A stretch of 64,000 bases of DNA from Diaminobutyricimonas aerilata (GCF_002797715.1 NZ_PGFF01000001.1:248001-312000), one strand, 5' to 3'; positions 15,769-24,471 are shown, counted from the stretch's first letter. Numbers and translations: made by a program. The notes: generated from the letters alone by a model not told the origin.

Positions 15769-16650
15769 TCAGCGCGCGGGACGCGCCGCCTGCGTCGTCG
15801 TGGTGCGGATGCGGTAGAGGCTCGACGAGGCGGTCAGGTAGAGGTCGCGGCCGTCGTCGCCGCCGAAGCACACGTTCGACACCGTCTCGGGCACCGGCAG
15901 TCGCAGCAACTCGTCGCCCTCGGGGCTGAGCACCACGAGCGCCTCGCCGGCCGAGGTCCACACGCGGCCCTCGACGTCGACGCGGAAGCCGTCGGAGGCG
16001 CCCGGGTCGACCGAGGCGAAGACGCGGCCGTGCCGGGCGCCGCCCTCGACGACCGTGTAGGCGCGGATGTGCCGCGCGCCGCCCGGGCCGGCATGCATGC
16101 CGGTGTCCGAGACGTAGAGCACGCTCTCGTCGGGCGAGAACGCGAGCCCGTTCGGGTGCTCCATGTCGGTGATGACCGGCACGAGCTCGCCCGTGGCCTC
16201 GTCGAAGCGGAAGACGAAGCATCCGCCGTACTCCTGGTCGCCCGGGTGACCCTCGCGACCGCTCGGGTCGATGCCGTAGGGCGGGTCGGTGAACCAGATC
16301 GCGCCGTCGGAGGCGACCACGACGTCGTTCGGCGAGTTGAGCCGCTTGCCGCCGAACGAGTCCACGAGCGTCGTCGGCGTGCCGTCGACCTCGCGCTCGA
16401 CGGCGCGTCGACCGTGCGAGCACTGCACGACGCGGCCCTCGAGGTCGAGAGTGCGTCCGTTGGTGTACTCGACCCCGTCGCGGTGCACCCGGGTCTCGCC
16501 GGTCTCGGGCGAGAACTCGAGGATGCGGTCGTTCGGGATGTCGCTCCAACGCACCGTGCGCGACTCCGGGATCCAGATGGGACCCTCCGCCCACTCGGTG
16601 CCGGTGTACAGCTTCTCGAGAACGGAACCTTCAGCGATGAGATCGGCCAT
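15769..16650 (-). CDS. SMP-30/gluconolactonase-family lactonase
   Basis: 293 residues from MADLIAEGS. Six-bladed propeller of the SGL family: the metal-ligand glutamate in EWAEGPIW, the asparagine in LNSPNDVVV, and the aspartate around PGASDGFRVD match the divalent-metal site of SMP-30 and gluconolactonases. The enzyme opens sugar lactones such as glucono- or galactonolactone. It is convergent with the SDR/CMD pair and divergent from the LacI pair. It may hydrolyse the lactone formed by the aldose-dehydrogenase-like AKR of cluster A (inference). No signal peptide. Confidence 0.88.
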   Translation of the reverse strand: MADLIAEGSVLEKLYTGTEWAEGPIWIPESRTVRWSDIPNDRILEFSPETGETRVHRDGVEYTNGRTLDLEGRVVQCSHGRRAVEREVDGTPTTLVDSFGGKRLNSPNDVVVASDGAIWFTDPPYGIDPSGREGHPGDQEYGGCFVFRFDEATGELVPVITDMEHPNGLAFSPDESVLYVSDTGMHAGPGGARHIRAYTVVEGGARHGRVFASVDPGASDGFRVDVEGRVWTSAGEALVVLSPEGDELLRLPVPETVSNVCFGGDDGRDLYLTASSSLYRIRTTTTQAARPAR

Positions 16651-16705
16651 GCGCCCACTGTGGCAGACGGATGCGCGGCTCACGCCCGCGCATTCGGCGC
16701 TTTAG

Positions 16706-16720
16706 TAGGGTGGGCCCACC
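16706..16720. promoter_or_regulatory. possible promoter with GGTGGGCCCACC palindrome
   Basis: TAGGGT (16706-16711) is a plausible -10 box for the LacI pair, and overlaps GGTGGGCCCACC (16709-16720), a perfect 12 bp palindrome. It does not resemble the other LacI operators here and may be fortuitous. Confidence 0.3.
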
Positions 16721-16775
16721 GCGGGCCGGAGTCGTCGCCCAGGCCGCCCGCGATCGGGCGGGGAAGGAGCGATCG

Positions 16776-17792
16776 ATGGCCGTGAGCGTGCGGGACGTCG
16801 CGGCGCGCGCGGGGGTGTCGGTCGGCACCGTCTCGAACGTGCTCAACCGGCCGGCGAAGGTGGCCCCCGAGACGGTCGCTCGCGTGCAGGCCGCGATCGC
16901 CGAGCTGGGCTTCGTGCGCAACGCCGTCGCGCGCCAGCTGCGCGCGGGGCACAGCCGCAGCATCGGGCTCGTCGTGCTCGACGTCGGCAACCCCTTCTTC
17001 ACCGACCTCGCCCGCGGTGCAGAGGACCGTGCCGCGGCCGACGGACTCGCCGTGCTGCTCGGCAACAGCGACGACGACGCCGCCCGCGAGGCGGCGCACC
17101 TCGACCTCTTCCAGGAGCAGCGCGTGCACGGGGTGCTCGTGTCACCGCTCGGTCCCGACGCGCTGCCGCGCCTGCGGCGCTTGCGCGAGAACGGCATTCC
17201 GGCCGTGCTCGTCGACAGTCCCTCGGACGACGACTCGTTCTCGTCCGTCGCCGTCGACGACGTCGCCGGCGGGCACCTCGCCGTCACCCACCTGCTCGAG
17301 CAGGGTCGGCGCCGCATCGCCCTGATCGCTGGACCGAGCCACATCCGCCAGGTGGCCGATCGCATCGCGGGCGCTCGGCGCGCGGTTGCGGAGTGGCCCG
17401 GCGCGACCCTCGAGGTCGTCACCGTGCCCGCGCTCACCGTGCTCGAAGGCCGAGCCGCGGGGGAGTCGATCCGCGACCGCCCGGCCGAGCAGCGTCCGGA
17501 CGCGATCTTCGCCGCGAACGACCTGCTCGCGGTCGGGGCGCTGCAGGCCCTCGTGATGCTCGGTTCCATCGACGTGCCGGGCGACATCGCGCTCGTCGGC
17601 TACGACGACATCGACTTCGCCTCGGCGACGGTGGTGCCACTCACCTCGGTGCGACAGCCGAGCGCCGAGATCGGCGCCCGCGCCGTCGACCTGCTGCTCG
17701 GCGAAGCCGCCGACCCGGAGGGCTTCGCGCGCCAGCAGGTCGTGTTCCAACCCGAGCTCGTGGTGCGGCGATCCAGCGGCGGTGCGGCGTGA
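16776..17792 (+). CDS. LacI-family repressor, first of a tandem pair
   Basis: 338 residues from ATG at 16776, with GGAAGGAG 8 nt upstream. The DNA-binding domain (residues 3-50) contains VAARAGVSVGTVSNVLNRP, so the recognition helix reads VGTVSNV. A periplasmic-binding-like effector domain follows (about 60-335) with IGLVVLDVGNPFF and ALVGYDDIDFASATVVPLTS. Its stop overlaps the next regulator's GTG (GTGA). It lies between clusters A and B and is a candidate to read operator type A or B (inference). Confidence 0.9.
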   Translation: MAVSVRDVAARAGVSVGTVSNVLNRPAKVAPETVARVQAAIAELGFVRNAVARQLRAGHSRSIGLVVLDVGNPFFTDLARGAEDRAAADGLAVLLGNSDDDAAREAAHLDLFQEQRVHGVLVSPLGPDALPRLRRLRENGIPAVLVDSPSDDDSFSSVAVDDVAGGHLAVTHLLEQGRRRIALIAGPSHIRQVADRIAGARRAVAEWPGATLEVVTVPALTVLEGRAAGESIRDRPAEQRPDAIFAANDLLAVGALQALVMLGSIDVPGDIALVGYDDIDFASATVVPLTSVRQPSAEIGARAVDLLLGEAADPEGFARQQVVFQPELVVRRSSGGAA

Positions 17793-18814
17793 GCACGCCG
17801 ACGCGGCCCGGCAAGGTCGGCATCCGCGAGGTCGCCGTCGCGGCGGGGGTGTCGCAGGGGAGCGTCTCGCACTACCTCAACCACCCCGACCGCGTCTCCG
17901 CCGACAAGGCCCGCCGCATCCAAGACGCCATCGACCAGCTCGGCTTCGTGCGCAACAACGCCGGCCGCCAGTTGCGTCTCGGGCAGAGTTCGACGATCGC
18001 GTACCTCGTGCCGGATGTGAGCAACCCCTTCTTCGCGTCGCTCGCCGAGGGCGTCGAGGTCGCCGCCGCGCGCGCCGGCCTCGCCGTGTTCATCGCGAAC
18101 TCGAACCGCGACCGCGCGCGGGAGGACTCCTATCTCGAGCTCTTCCAGGAGCACGGGGTGCGCGGCATGCTGGTCGCCTCGCCGAACCCCATCGAGGACC
18201 GGCTCGCGGCCATCCGTGCGCGCGGCATCCCCTCGGTGCTCGTCGGGCAGCGCGCCTCGACCCCCGAGCAGCCGTCGGTCTCGATCGACGACGTCTCCGG
18301 CGGATACCTCGCCGCCCGCCACCTCATCGAGGCCGGATGCCGCCGGCTCGCCTTCGTCGGCGGGCCCCTGCGCATCCGTCAGGTCGCCGACCGGCTGCAG
18401 GGCGCGAGTGCGGCCATCCGGGAGGAACCCGGCGTGACGCTCGAGATCATCGATGTGAGCTCGCGCATCATCGCGGAGGGGCACGAGGTCGCCGAGGCGA
18501 TCGTCGACCGCGACCCCGCCGCTCGGCCCGACGGGGTCTTCGCGGTCAACGACCTGCTCGCGATCGGCATGGTGCAGACCCTCGTGGCCCGCGGCGTGCG
18601 CGTTCCCGACGAGCTCGCGCTCGTCGGCTACGACGACATCGAGTACGCCGGCAGCTCGATCGTGCCGCTCACCTCTGTGCGCCCGCCGCACGAGGAGTTC
18701 GGGGAGGCGGCGCTCGATCTGCTGCTCGCGGTCAGCTCCGACACGGAGCCGCCGGAGTCGACGCAGCTCGTCTTCCCGCCGGAGCTCGTCGTGCGCGCGA
18801 GCACGCGCCGCTGA
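17789..18814 (+). CDS. LacI-family repressor, second of a tandem pair
   Basis: 341 residues, GTG start overlapping the previous stop by 4 nt. Helix-turn-helix VAVAAGVSQGSVSHYLNHP gives a recognition helix QGSVSHY that differs from its neighbour at both specificity positions, although the linker (LGFVRNNAGRQLRLGQ) and effector domain closely resemble the first regulator, which points to a local duplication followed by divergence. ALVGYDDIEYAGSSIVPLTS mirrors the partner. The gene ends just before the four-copy repeat at 18824. Confidence 0.9.
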   Translation: MSTPTRPGKVGIREVAVAAGVSQGSVSHYLNHPDRVSADKARRIQDAIDQLGFVRNNAGRQLRLGQSSTIAYLVPDVSNPFFASLAEGVEVAAARAGLAVFIANSNRDRAREDSYLELFQEHGVRGMLVASPNPIEDRLAAIRARGIPSVLVGQRASTPEQPSVSIDDVSGGYLAARHLIEAGCRRLAFVGGPLRIRQVADRLQGASAAIREEPGVTLEIIDVSSRIIAEGHEVAEAIVDRDPAARPDGVFAVNDLLAIGMVQTLVARGVRVPDELALVGYDDIEYAGSSIVPLTSVRPPHEEFGEAALDLLLAVSSDTEPPESTQLVFPPELVVRASTRR

Positions 18815-18823
18815 GCCGGCGGG

Positions 18824-18914
18824 GGTCCTTGAGCCTGTCGAAGGGCGGTCCCTGAGCCTGTCGAAGGGCGGTCCCTGAGCCTGTTGAAGGGCGGTCCCTG
18901 AGCCTGTCGAAGGG
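18824..18914. repeat. four tandem 23-bp units of the dispersed repeat
   Basis: Units GGTCC(C/T)TGAGCCTGT(C/T)GAAGGGC occupy 18824-18846, 18847-18869, 18870-18892 and 18893-18914. Units 2 and 4 are identical over 22 bases; unit 1 and unit 3 each carry one C-to-T change. The array lies between the convergent LacI pair and Gfo/Idh gene, and abuts the stop codon of the latter. Confidence 0.9.
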
Positions 18915-20051
18915 TCAGTCGGGGAGGGCGGCGGTGACGTCGTCGTGACGGCCGGCGAGCACGTCGTCGATGCTCACCCGGGTGGCGGTGACGGCGGACA
19001 CGTAGACGGCCCGCACGGTCGCGAGCGCCAGCAGGGCGTCGTCCACGGTCACGCGCGGCGGCCGTCCGGTCGCGAGGGCCTCGAGCACGTCGAGGTACTG
19101 GCGGATGTGGCCGCGGGTGAAGTCGTCAGTCTCCGTGAGCAGCTCCGGCAGCTCGATCTCGGGGATCCCGGCCGCCGCCGAGTGGTCCGCACGGTCGCGA
19201 CCGGCGGTCTCGCCGGATGCGGTGTGCAGGTAGGCGAGGTCGTCGTCCTCGACGATCGCGGTGCCGTCGGTGCCCATCACCTGCAGGCGGGTGCCGAGTC
19301 CCGGATACGCGGCGGTGGTCGCGTGGAGCACGGCGAGGGCGCCGCTGTCGAACCGGATCGACGCGGTCGCGGTGTCCTCCACCTCGACGCCCTCGTGCGC
19401 GAGCAGCGCGATGTCCGCCGACACGGTCACGGGTCGGCCGAGCATCCAGAGCAGCACGTCGACGGTGTGCACCCCTTGGTTCATGAGCGCTCCGCCGCCG
19501 TCGAGGCGCCAGGTGCCGCGCCACGAGCCGGAGTCGTAGTACTCCTGCGACCGCCACCACGGCACGCTCGCGATGGCCGAGGTGACCCGGCCGAGGCGTC
19601 CGTCGGCGATGGTGCGCGCGAGGAAGCGGTTGCCGGCGTCGTAGCGGTGCTGGCTGATGACCGTGCACACGAGGTGCGGAGCGCGGGCCGCCGCAGCCCC
19701 CAGCTTGCGGGCGCGCGCCACGTCGACATCGATCGGCTTCTCGATGACGACGTGCATGCCGGCCTCGAGTGCCGCGACGCCCAGCTCGACGTGCAGTCCG
19801 CTCGGTGTGGCGACGACCACGAGGTCGCAATGGAGCCCGCTCGCGATCAATTCGCCGAGGTCGCCGAAGACGCGCGGCCGCTCGGCACCCGAGTCGACGA
19901 TCTGCTGGGCGAGGGCCTCGGCGGCGTCACGTCGTCCGTCGACGAGGGCGACCGTGGCGATGCCCGGCAGGGCGCGGATGGCGCGCGCATGCGTGACCCC
20001 GATCACGCCGCAGCCGATGATCGCCGCGGCGATGCGCTCCGTCGCGCTCAT
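18915..20051 (-). CDS. Gfo/Idh/MocA-family oxidoreductase
   Basis: 378 residues from ATG at 20051 (MSATERIAAAIIGCGVIG), with GAGGTCAC just upstream; longer readings lack family sequence. N-terminal Rossmann fold with GCGVIG and the family EKP motif (VVIEKPIDVD), then the alpha/beta substrate domain with TVISQHRYDAGN, YYDSGSWRGTWRLDGGGAL and MNQGVHTVDVL. These blocks are nearly identical in the oxidoreductase at 26490-27575, so the two are paralogues. Such enzymes oxidise or reduce a sugar hydroxyl with tightly bound NAD(P). It diverges from the cluster B importer under operator type B. Confidence 0.9.
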   Translation of the reverse strand: MSATERIAAAIIGCGVIGVTHARAIRALPGIATVALVDGRRDAAEALAQQIVDSGAERPRVFGDLGELIASGLHCDLVVVATPSGLHVELGVAALEAGMHVVIEKPIDVDVARARKLGAAAARAPHLVCTVISQHRYDAGNRFLARTIADGRLGRVTSAIASVPWWRSQEYYDSGSWRGTWRLDGGGALMNQGVHTVDVLLWMLGRPVTVSADIALLAHEGVEVEDTATASIRFDSGALAVLHATTAAYPGLGTRLQVMGTDGTAIVEDDDLAYLHTASGETAGRDRADHSAAAGIPEIELPELLTETDDFTRGHIRQYLDVLEALATGRPPRVTVDDALLALATVRAVYVSAVTATRVSIDDVLAGRHDDVTAALPD

Positions 20052-20104
20052 GTGACCTCGCTCCCTCGGGTGCGGGCCCGTCGCCCGGCACTCGGATGGG
20101 CACC

Positions 20105-20143
20105 AGACTAGGGCCGTCCCCCTGCTCTGGCAAGCGATTGCCA
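20105..20143 (-). promoter_or_regulatory. operator type B copy 1 with leftward promoter
   Basis: TGGCAAGCGATTGCCA (20128-20143) is a 16 bp LacI-type palindrome. Read on the minus strand, its end TTGCCA (20133-20128) is a -35 box followed after 17 nt by TAGTCT (20110-20105). Transcription would start near 20098, about 47 nt before the oxidoreductase ATG. Confidence 0.75.
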
Positions 20144-20172
20144 GTTCAGCATTGTTGAGCGAAACCCCGTTT

Positions 20173-20212
20173 TGGCAATCGCTTGCCTCGATCGTTTTCC
20201 GCGTGCCACAAT
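20173..20212 (+). promoter_or_regulatory. operator type B copy 2 with rightward promoter
   Basis: TGGCAATCGCTTGCCT (20173-20188) is the same operator with one mismatch. Its end TTGCCT (20183-20188) works as a -35, followed after 18 nt by CACAAT (20207-20212). Transcription would start near 20219 and leave a leader of about 275 nt before the binding-protein ATG. Confidence 0.7.
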
Positions 20213-20494
20213 GACGACGCATCGCGGCCGGTCGATCCGATCCGCGCCGTATGAACCGTTCCATGACGAAGAGGTCGTGAGTTGTCCCGAACGTCAGCGC
20301 CACCCCGCGATCCGCGGTCGATGGCGCCTGCCGGCGGCCCTCCCGCACCGCCGAGTCGCTGCGGACGGTGCTTCCCGCCGGATCCCCACCATCGTCCGCG
20401 CATCCGCGCCGGGCGGATCCGGCGAACGACCGGCACGCCGGCTCTGCGGTAGCCCCGGGCCACCACCGGCACCCACACCATCAAGGAGGATGAC
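20213..20494 (+). other. long untranslated leader of the cluster B transport operon
   Basis: About 280 nt between the predicted start of transcription and the ATG at 20495. It contains one short AUG-stop frame at 20251-20280 (MNRSMTKRS) and no recognised riboswitch. Longer frames across it have no protein-like composition. Confidence 0.4.
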
Positions 20495-21766
20495 ATGGCA
20501 AGAAGGTCACGAACGGCCCTCGCGGTCGCCGGAGTGCTCGCGATCGCGCTGAGCGCGTGCTCGAGCGGAGGCGGCGCGGAGGAGACGAAGGAAGACGACG
20601 GTCCCGTCACGCTCGAGTTCTGGGCGTGGGGATCGAACATCGACAAGCGGGTCGAGGTCTGGAACGCCGAGAACCCCGACATCCAGGTCGAGATCTCGGC
20701 CCCGGCCGCGGGCAACGACATGCCCGTGCAGGTGCTCAGCGCCGTCCGCGCCGGACAAGGGCCCGACATGGCCCAGGCCGAGTTCACCCAGATGCCCACC
20801 TACGTGTCCGCGGGCGTGCTGCACGACCTCGAGGCGAACCGGGACGACATCGTCGACAAGTTCTCCGAAGAGGTCATCGAATCCGTCTCGTTCGACGGCA
20901 CCCTCTACGGCATCCCGCAGGACCTCGGCCCGGCGCTGCTCATGCACCGCAAGGACCTCTTCGCCGCCAACGGACTCGAGGTGCCCACCACGTGGGACGA
21001 GTTCCGCTCGCTCGCCGAGAAGGTGCGCACGCTCGAGGGCGGCGACAAGTACCTGCTCAACTTCAGCTCCCTCGACGCCGACCTCTTCATGGGCCTCGCC
21101 CTGCAGGCCGGGGCCGAGTGGTGGTCGTACGAGGACGACGCCTGGCAGGTGAACATCGACGACGACGCCACGCAGGAGGTGCTCGACTTCTGGAAGGGGC
21201 TCGTCGAAGACGACCTCGTGAGCACCTACCAGACGAACAGCCCCGAGTACATCGAGGCCGTCGCCTCCGGCCGGGTCTTCGCGACGATCGCCGGAGCGTG
21301 GGCGCCCGGTCCGCTGCTCAACCAGTACCCCGACACCGTGGGGCTCTGGGCCGGAGCCCAGATCCCGCAGTGGGACACGGATGAGCCGCGCGTCTTCGCG
21401 CGGGGCGGGTCGGCCGACGTGATCCTCGAGGGCACCGACCACTACGAGCAGGCCGTCGAGTTCCTCACCTGGCTGAACGCGTCCGACGAAGGCGCCGAGG
21501 GCCTCGTCGAGGTCAACAAGTTCACGGCGGCGCTGCACGGCCAGGAGATCGACCGCACCCCGCCGGCGCTCATGCCCGACGACACCGAGTACTGGCCGAC
21601 GGCGTCAGAGGCGGCATCGCACCTCGTGAGCGTGCAGTGGGGACCGAACACGCAGGTCGCCTTCACGGCCATCACGGATGAGCTCGGCAACGCCATCGAG
21701 GGAACGGCGCCCTGGGAGGACGTGCTGCCCACGGTCGACAAGATCGTCGGCGACGACCTCGGCTGA
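20495..21766 (+). CDS. sugar-binding lipoprotein of a CUT1 ABC importer
   Basis: 423 residues; AAGGAGG lies 5 nt before the ATG. Signal peptide ARRSRTALAVAGVLAIALS ends in the lipobox LSACSSGGG. The mature protein shows the family-1 binding pattern (ITLEFWAWG-like TLEFWAWGSN, GQGPDMAQ, AANGLEVPTTWDEF). It is followed after a strong hairpin by two permeases. Both flanking genes are sugar oxidoreductases, so the ligand is probably a glycoside or sugar acid; nothing in the sequence fixes it. Confidence 0.93.
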   Translation: MARRSRTALAVAGVLAIALSACSSGGGAEETKEDDGPVTLEFWAWGSNIDKRVEVWNAENPDIQVEISAPAAGNDMPVQVLSAVRAGQGPDMAQAEFTQMPTYVSAGVLHDLEANRDDIVDKFSEEVIESVSFDGTLYGIPQDLGPALLMHRKDLFAANGLEVPTTWDEFRSLAEKVRTLEGGDKYLLNFSSLDADLFMGLALQAGAEWWSYEDDAWQVNIDDDATQEVLDFWKGLVEDDLVSTYQTNSPEYIEAVASGRVFATIAGAWAPGPLLNQYPDTVGLWAGAQIPQWDTDEPRVFARGGSADVILEGTDHYEQAVEFLTWLNASDEGAEGLVEVNKFTAALHGQEIDRTPPALMPDDTEYWPTASEAASHLVSVQWGPNTQVAFTAITDELGNAIEGTAPWEDVLPTVDKIVGDDLG

Positions 21767-21783
21767 TCCCCTGACCCCGGCTC

Positions 21784-21813
21784 CGCGCCGCCCGGTGATC
21801 GCCGGGCGGCGCG
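21784..21813 (+). terminator. GC hairpin between binding protein and permease genes
   Basis: Perfect 12 bp stem CGCGCCGCCCGG / CCGGGCGGCGCG with a TGATCG loop, 17 nt after the binding-protein stop and 46 nt before the next start. No U-tract. Probably limits or stabilises transcripts so that binding protein exceeds permease. Confidence 0.75.
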
Positions 21814-21821
21814 GGCCCCAT

Positions 21822-21856
21822 GAAATCCGAAGAGGGTTCGAGAAATCCGAAGAGGG
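21822..21856 (+). repeat. direct repeat duplicating a ribosome-binding region
   Basis: GAAATCCGAAGAGGG occurs at 21822-21836 and again at 21842-21856, 20 bp apart. The second copy's GAAGAGGG is the ribosome site for the GTG at 21860. Confidence 0.6.
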
Positions 21857-21859
21857 ATT

Positions 21860-22825
21860 GTGACCACGACAACGGCCCCCCGCCGCGCGACGACGGATTC
21901 CGCTCCGCGCCGCAAGGCGAACACCATCCGGCGTTCGCACCACGTCTTCGCCTACGCGCTCATCGCGCCCGCGCTCGCACTCTTCGCCGTCGCGTTCGTG
22001 ATCCCCATCGTGTACTCGATCGGGCTCAGCATGTTCTCCCGCGAGGCGGGGAGCGGCGGCGCGTACGCCCCGAAGGAGGACGCGTTCGTCGGCCTCGGGA
22101 ACTACGTCTCCGTGCTCGCCGATCCGACGTTCTGGGCCAGCCTGCAACGGCTCGCGATCTTCGCGGTGATCATGGTTCCGCTCATGATGCTGACCTCGAT
22201 CGTGCTCGCCCTGTTGCTCGACCTGCCGCGCGTCGGCGCGCGGGCCTTCAGCCGCACCGCGATCTTCCTGCCCTACGGAGTACCGAGCGTGATCGCGGCG
22301 CTCATGTGGGGCTTCCTCTACGTGCCCGAGATCAGCCCCGTCTACCAACTGGCCGGGTCGATCGGCCTCGAGCTGCCGCCCCTGCTGCGCGGCGACCAGA
22401 TCTACACCGCCATCATCAACGTCGTGCTGTGGGGCGGCATCGGATTCAACGCGATCATCATCTACACCGCGCTGCAGTCCCTGCCCGCGGAGCGGATCGA
22501 CGCGGCCCGGCTCGACGGCTGCAACGAGTGGGCGATCGCGCGGCACGTGAAGCTGCCGCACGTGCTGCCGGCCACCGTGCTCACGGCGCTGTTCTCGATC
22601 ATCGGCGCCCTGCAGATCTACAGCGAGCCGCAGATGCTCTCGAGCCTCACCACCGCCATCCACTCGACGTTCTTCCCGCTCATGCGGGTGTACCGAGACG
22701 CCTTCGCGCACGACGACCTGAACTCCGCGGCCGCCGCGTCGATCCTGCTCGCCCTGGCGACCGTGCTGCTCTCGCTGCTCGTGCTCGGTCTGCGCACGTT
22801 CACCTCCCGGAAGGCCAACTCATGA
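21860..22825 (+). CDS. sugar ABC transporter permease (MalF type)
   Basis: 321 residues, GTG start behind GAAGAGGG. Six membrane segments; the EAA loop is LQSLPAERIDAARLDGCNE. The first 30 residues are cytoplasmic and Thr/Arg-rich. The last codons overlap the next permease by ATGA, implying coupled translation and a heterodimer. Part of the cluster B importer without an ATPase of its own. Confidence 0.92.
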   Translation: MTTTTAPRRATTDSAPRRKANTIRRSHHVFAYALIAPALALFAVAFVIPIVYSIGLSMFSREAGSGGAYAPKEDAFVGLGNYVSVLADPTFWASLQRLAIFAVIMVPLMMLTSIVLALLLDLPRVGARAFSRTAIFLPYGVPSVIAALMWGFLYVPEISPVYQLAGSIGLELPPLLRGDQIYTAIINVVLWGGIGFNAIIIYTALQSLPAERIDAARLDGCNEWAIARHVKLPHVLPATVLTALFSIIGALQIYSEPQMLSSLTTAIHSTFFPLMRVYRDAFAHDDLNSAAAASILLALATVLLSLLVLGLRTFTSRKANS

Positions 22826-23676
22826 GCCGAGCATTCCCGGCGCGCGCACGACAGCCGCGCAACGTCATCGCGACGATCGTGCTGCTCGGCGCGGTCGTGT
22901 ACTTCCTGCTGCCGATCGTGTGGGTGTTGTTCTCGTCGACCAAGACGACGGGCGAGCTCTTCACCACACCCGCGTTCTCATTCGGGTCCGGCTTCTTCGA
23001 CAACATCGTCGACCTGTTCCAATACCAGGGCGGCGCGTTCGCCGTGTGGCTCGGCAACAGCTTCCTCTACTCGATCGTGGGGGCGACCCTCTCGACGATC
23101 GTCTCCGCCGCCGCCGGGTACGCGCTCGCGCTGTACGACTTCCCGGGCAAGAAGGCCATCATGATCGGCCTGCTGGCGGGTGTGCTGCTGCCGACGATCA
23201 CCCTCGCGATCCCGCAGTACATGCTCTTCGCCCAGTGGGGGCTCACCAACACCTACTGGGCGGTGCTCATCCCCGTGTCGATCACCCCGTTCGGCATCTA
23301 CCTCGCCTTCGTCTACGCCAAGGCGAGCGTGCCGGTCGAGCTGCTCGAAGCCGGCCGGGTGGACGGGTCGTCGGAGTTCCGCACGTTCTCGTCGATCGGG
23401 CTGCCGCTGCTGCTGCCGGGTCTCGTGACGATCTTCCTGCTGCAGTTCATCGGGGTGTGGAACAACTTCCTGCTGCCGTACATCATGCAGTCGGATGCCG
23501 ACCTCGCCCCGATCACGGTGGCGATGTACCTCATGCTCAACCGGGGTGGCAGCGAGCCCATCCTCTACTCCATCGCGATCGCCGGCTCCGCCGTCGCCGT
23601 GATCCCCGTGGTCGCCTTCGTGCTGCTGCTGCAGCGCTTCTGGCGGCTCGACCTCATCTCCGGCAGCATCAAGTAG
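22822..23676 (+). CDS. sugar ABC transporter permease (MalG type)
   Basis: 284 residues, ATGA overlap with the preceding permease. Six membrane segments; EAA loop YAKASVPVELLEAGRVDGSS, and the C-terminal LDLISGSIK typical of MalG-type subunits (G-x-x-K end). It is followed after 11 nt by a TIM-barrel gene, so the operon continues into catabolic genes. Confidence 0.92.
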   Translation: MSRAFPARARQPRNVIATIVLLGAVVYFLLPIVWVLFSSTKTTGELFTTPAFSFGSGFFDNIVDLFQYQGGAFAVWLGNSFLYSIVGATLSTIVSAAAGYALALYDFPGKKAIMIGLLAGVLLPTITLAIPQYMLFAQWGLTNTYWAVLIPVSITPFGIYLAFVYAKASVPVELLEAGRVDGSSEFRTFSSIGLPLLLPGLVTIFLLQFIGVWNNFLLPYIMQSDADLAPITVAMYLMLNRGGSEPILYSIAIAGSAVAVIPVVAFVLLLQRFWRLDLISGSIK

Positions 23677-23687
23677 GAAGGAACGAC

Positions 23688-24455
23688 GTGCGCAGCATCG
23701 GCGTCATCGTCAGCAGCGACCGGATCGAGGCGGCCCAGGCCGCGGGGGCCGACTATGTCGAGCCCACGATCGTGAACAACCTCGTGGCCCGCTCCACGGA
23801 CGGGGTCTGGGGCCCGAACCCCGACAGGGAGACGCCGACGGGATGCCCGTCGTTCGCGATCCTCTTCCCGGGCGACCTCCGGCTCGCCGATCCGTCGTTC
23901 TCCGCCGACGAGGTGACCGCCTACCTCGAGGCGGTGCTGCCGGTCGTCGCCGCCCACGCGGCCCCCGGAGCGAAGATCGTGTTCGGCAGCGGGGCCGCCC
24001 GCACGATCCCGGAGGGTGTCGACCGTGCGGAGGCCGAGACGCGTTTCGCCGACGTCGTTCGGCAGGCGAGGGACATCGCGGCGCGCCACGACCTGCGCAT
24101 CGTGCTCGAGCCGCTGCACCGCGGGGAGACGAACCTCATCAACTCGATCGCCGAGTGCGCCGCGTTCCTCGACGAGCACGGCATCGACGGGGTGCCGATC
24201 GTCGCGGACCTCTTCCACATCATGCTCGAGCACGAACCGCTCTCGGTCGTCCGGGAGCAGGGGGCGCGGATCGGGCACGTGCACATCGCCGACGCGGAGC
24301 GCCGTACTCCCGGGTCGGGTGACTGGCCGCTCTCCGAGTTCCTGCGCGCCCTCGACGAGGGCGGGTACACCGGTTCCGTGTCGCTCGAGTGCAACTGGGA
24401 CGACTTCCCGAGCGAGGTCGCGTCGGGTCTCGCGCACGTGCGCACCCTCGTCTGA
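23688..24455 (+). CDS. TIM-barrel sugar isomerase/epimerase-like protein
   Basis: 255 residues, GTG start behind AGGAAGGAA. Xylose-isomerase-like TIM barrel (COG1082). The expected four metal ligands of D-tagatose 3-epimerase-type enzymes can be placed: Glu in IVLEPLHRGE, Asp in IVADLFH, His in IGHVHIAD and Glu in VSLECNWD. EPLHR replaces the common EPLNR. It would epimerise, isomerise or cleave a keto-sugar derivative in the cytoplasm. It lies 11 nt after the permeases and 16 nt before a Gfo/Idh gene, a pairing that recurs in cluster C. Confidence 0.85.
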   Translation: MRSIGVIVSSDRIEAAQAAGADYVEPTIVNNLVARSTDGVWGPNPDRETPTGCPSFAILFPGDLRLADPSFSADEVTAYLEAVLPVVAAHAAPGAKIVFGSGAARTIPEGVDRAEAETRFADVVRQARDIAARHDLRIVLEPLHRGETNLINSIAECAAFLDEHGIDGVPIVADLFHIMLEHEPLSVVREQGARIGHVHIADAERRTPGSGDWPLSEFLRALDEGGYTGSVSLECNWDDFPSEVASGLAHVRTLV

Positions 24456-24471
24456 ACCGCGCGACGACCGC

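Noticed and set aside
18824-18914. Short CRISPR array
   Set aside because: The 23 bp units are directly adjacent, with no variable spacers, and the same unit is found singly elsewhere; no cas genes.
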